Assembly (NCBI GenBank): GCA_949987705.1
Contig: OX465281.1
Location: forward strand, 99,046,326-99,110,325
From: Thereva unica
Taxonomy: Eukaryota > Arthropoda > Insecta > Diptera > Therevidae
Length of the DNA: 64,000 bases
Direction of reading: 5' to 3'
In this document: piece after piece, positions 63,250 to 64,000 of the stretch
Layout: every line of letters begins with the position of its first letter
How positions within the stretch are numbered: position 1 is the first letter of the stretch
Position numbers and translations under genes: made by a program
The notes under the pieces: model-generated
Databases searched by the model: none
The model's input: the letters and a program-made list of their open reading frames with translations, nothing else
What the model was told of the DNA's origin: nothing

Positions 63250-64000
63250 TACACATATGGGCATAATTCGGTGTTGATCGGTTACATGAAAGTGGGTCAA
63301 AATCAGGTTGCAAAAGGCGTAGAACGTAAAAAAGTGTGAAACATCGTACTAATTAATTAATTAAAAGAAACTAATTTAAATTTCGAAAAATGGAAACACC
63401 TGTTGGGGCTTCCATGCATTTACAAAAAAAATCAGAGCGTGACGGTACGCACAAGCAGACACACAGATACTTTCTTTTATTATTATAGATAGTTGACTAG
63501 TAACAATAAATAAGTTTTTCACATACATCGTGAGTGAGAAGTGGGATAAAAACACAATAATTAAATTTCAAAAGTATTTTACCTAACGAAATTTGTGGGT
63601 TAAGTCAATTACGACTTAAAAAATAAAATAAACCGTACTGATTCATTAAAAATAATTGCGAATTACTTATCAGTGTCGGTGGAGGAGATCAAAAGGAGGT
63701 CGCGACAAAGACTCACATATAATGGAATGGCTGCGAAAGACATTAAAGTGGATTCAGAAAAAGAAAATGAAGATACACTATGACACTATTATAAAATGAT
63801 TTGTACGAGGACCTTTTTTTCTTTTGAGCCAGTACAATGTCATACTTCAAATGAGGCGAGGTGCCATTTTAATGGCAAAGTGACCAAAAATAAGCAATTT
63901 ATAGAAAAGAAAAACATCAATACCAATGAGGAGCTTTTTTCACAAGTTTAATTCTAAGACCGGTTCTACACATTCAACTTTGCATTCCACTTTTTGACGT
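63250..64000. other. Unclassified stretch to window end
   Basis: No gene supported. A TTATTATTATAGATAG end-like word lies near 63477. Confidence 0.45.

Noticed and set aside
1..64000. tRNA or rRNA genes, bacterial promoters, operons
   Set aside because: No cloverleaf or rRNA-like stretch noticed; gene content is eukaryotic TE-type. A dedicated scan was not possible here.

Overview
This is a stretch of animal, almost certainly insect, nuclear genome (Diptera is my weak guess) built nearly entirely of transposable elements (TEs) inserted into one another. The evidence is eukaryotic: long AT-rich non-coding DNA, a GT-AG intron, non-LTR retrotransposons with A-rich or (TTA)n tails, Ty3/gypsy and Ty1/copia elements, hAT-, mariner-, TTAA- and Harbinger-type DNA elements with target-site duplications (TSDs), and satellite DNA. 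I found no tRNA, rRNA, CRISPR array or bacterial-type operon, and no intact host gene. The only host-like coding fragment is the C-terminal part of a ubiquitin-specific-protease-like domain (2357-2659, minus).

Layout. 1-2270: 5' half of a CR1/Jockey-group LINE (LINE-A, minus). 2753-4740: satellite with an A-B-C-B-C higher-order repeat, cut by a 250-bp mariner-type MITE. 5385-7947: LINE-B copy 1 (plus), abutting gypsy fragment G1 (7948-10400, minus). 11913-14147: non-autonomous hAT element with nested RTE and MITE pieces. 14764-15444: TTAA foldback element. 15846-18200: LINE-B copy 2 (minus). 18371-19115: copia fragment. 19605-24757: a young, nearly intact gypsy element (G2). 25440-27876: 3' half of LINE-A. 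28879-29787: Jockey-like remnants. 30620-31208: tandem repeat.

The most interesting stretch is 32521-42396. A minus-strand TE-type gene (gene 2) starts at 42396 and is split by two insertions. One is gypsy G3 (36223-42181), which has lost its RT, RNase H and integrase core and itself carries an RTE LINE in one LTR. The other is a 2758-bp DNA transposon (32580-35337) with about 30-bp inverted termini, a 4-bp TSD and a two-exon transposase-like gene, now frameshifted. In both cases, counting the duplicated target once puts gene 2 back in a single reading frame, which supports the boundaries.

42560-47311: foldback elements, an LTR with primer-binding site, a tandem array and a gypsy gag fragment (G4). 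47676-51150: a copia element (minus) cut by three different MITEs. 51740 to about 59600: a LINE (LINE-D) interrupted by a hAT remnant (itself cut by a 120-bp hairpin MITE), a TTAA element (itself cut by a Harbinger-type MITE) and a 3.6-kb foldback element with about 700-bp arms. 59600-64000: AT-rich DNA, diverged satellite kin and another foldback element.

The genes do not form a host pathway. Each LINE or LTR element carried what it needed to copy itself (endonuclease and reverse transcriptase, or gag, protease, RT, RNase H and integrase). MITEs and foldbacks carry only ends that a transposase elsewhere would recognise. Most copies are dead; G2 looks youngest, with one difference between its 260-bp LTRs. 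Family names are recalled from motifs and were not searched.
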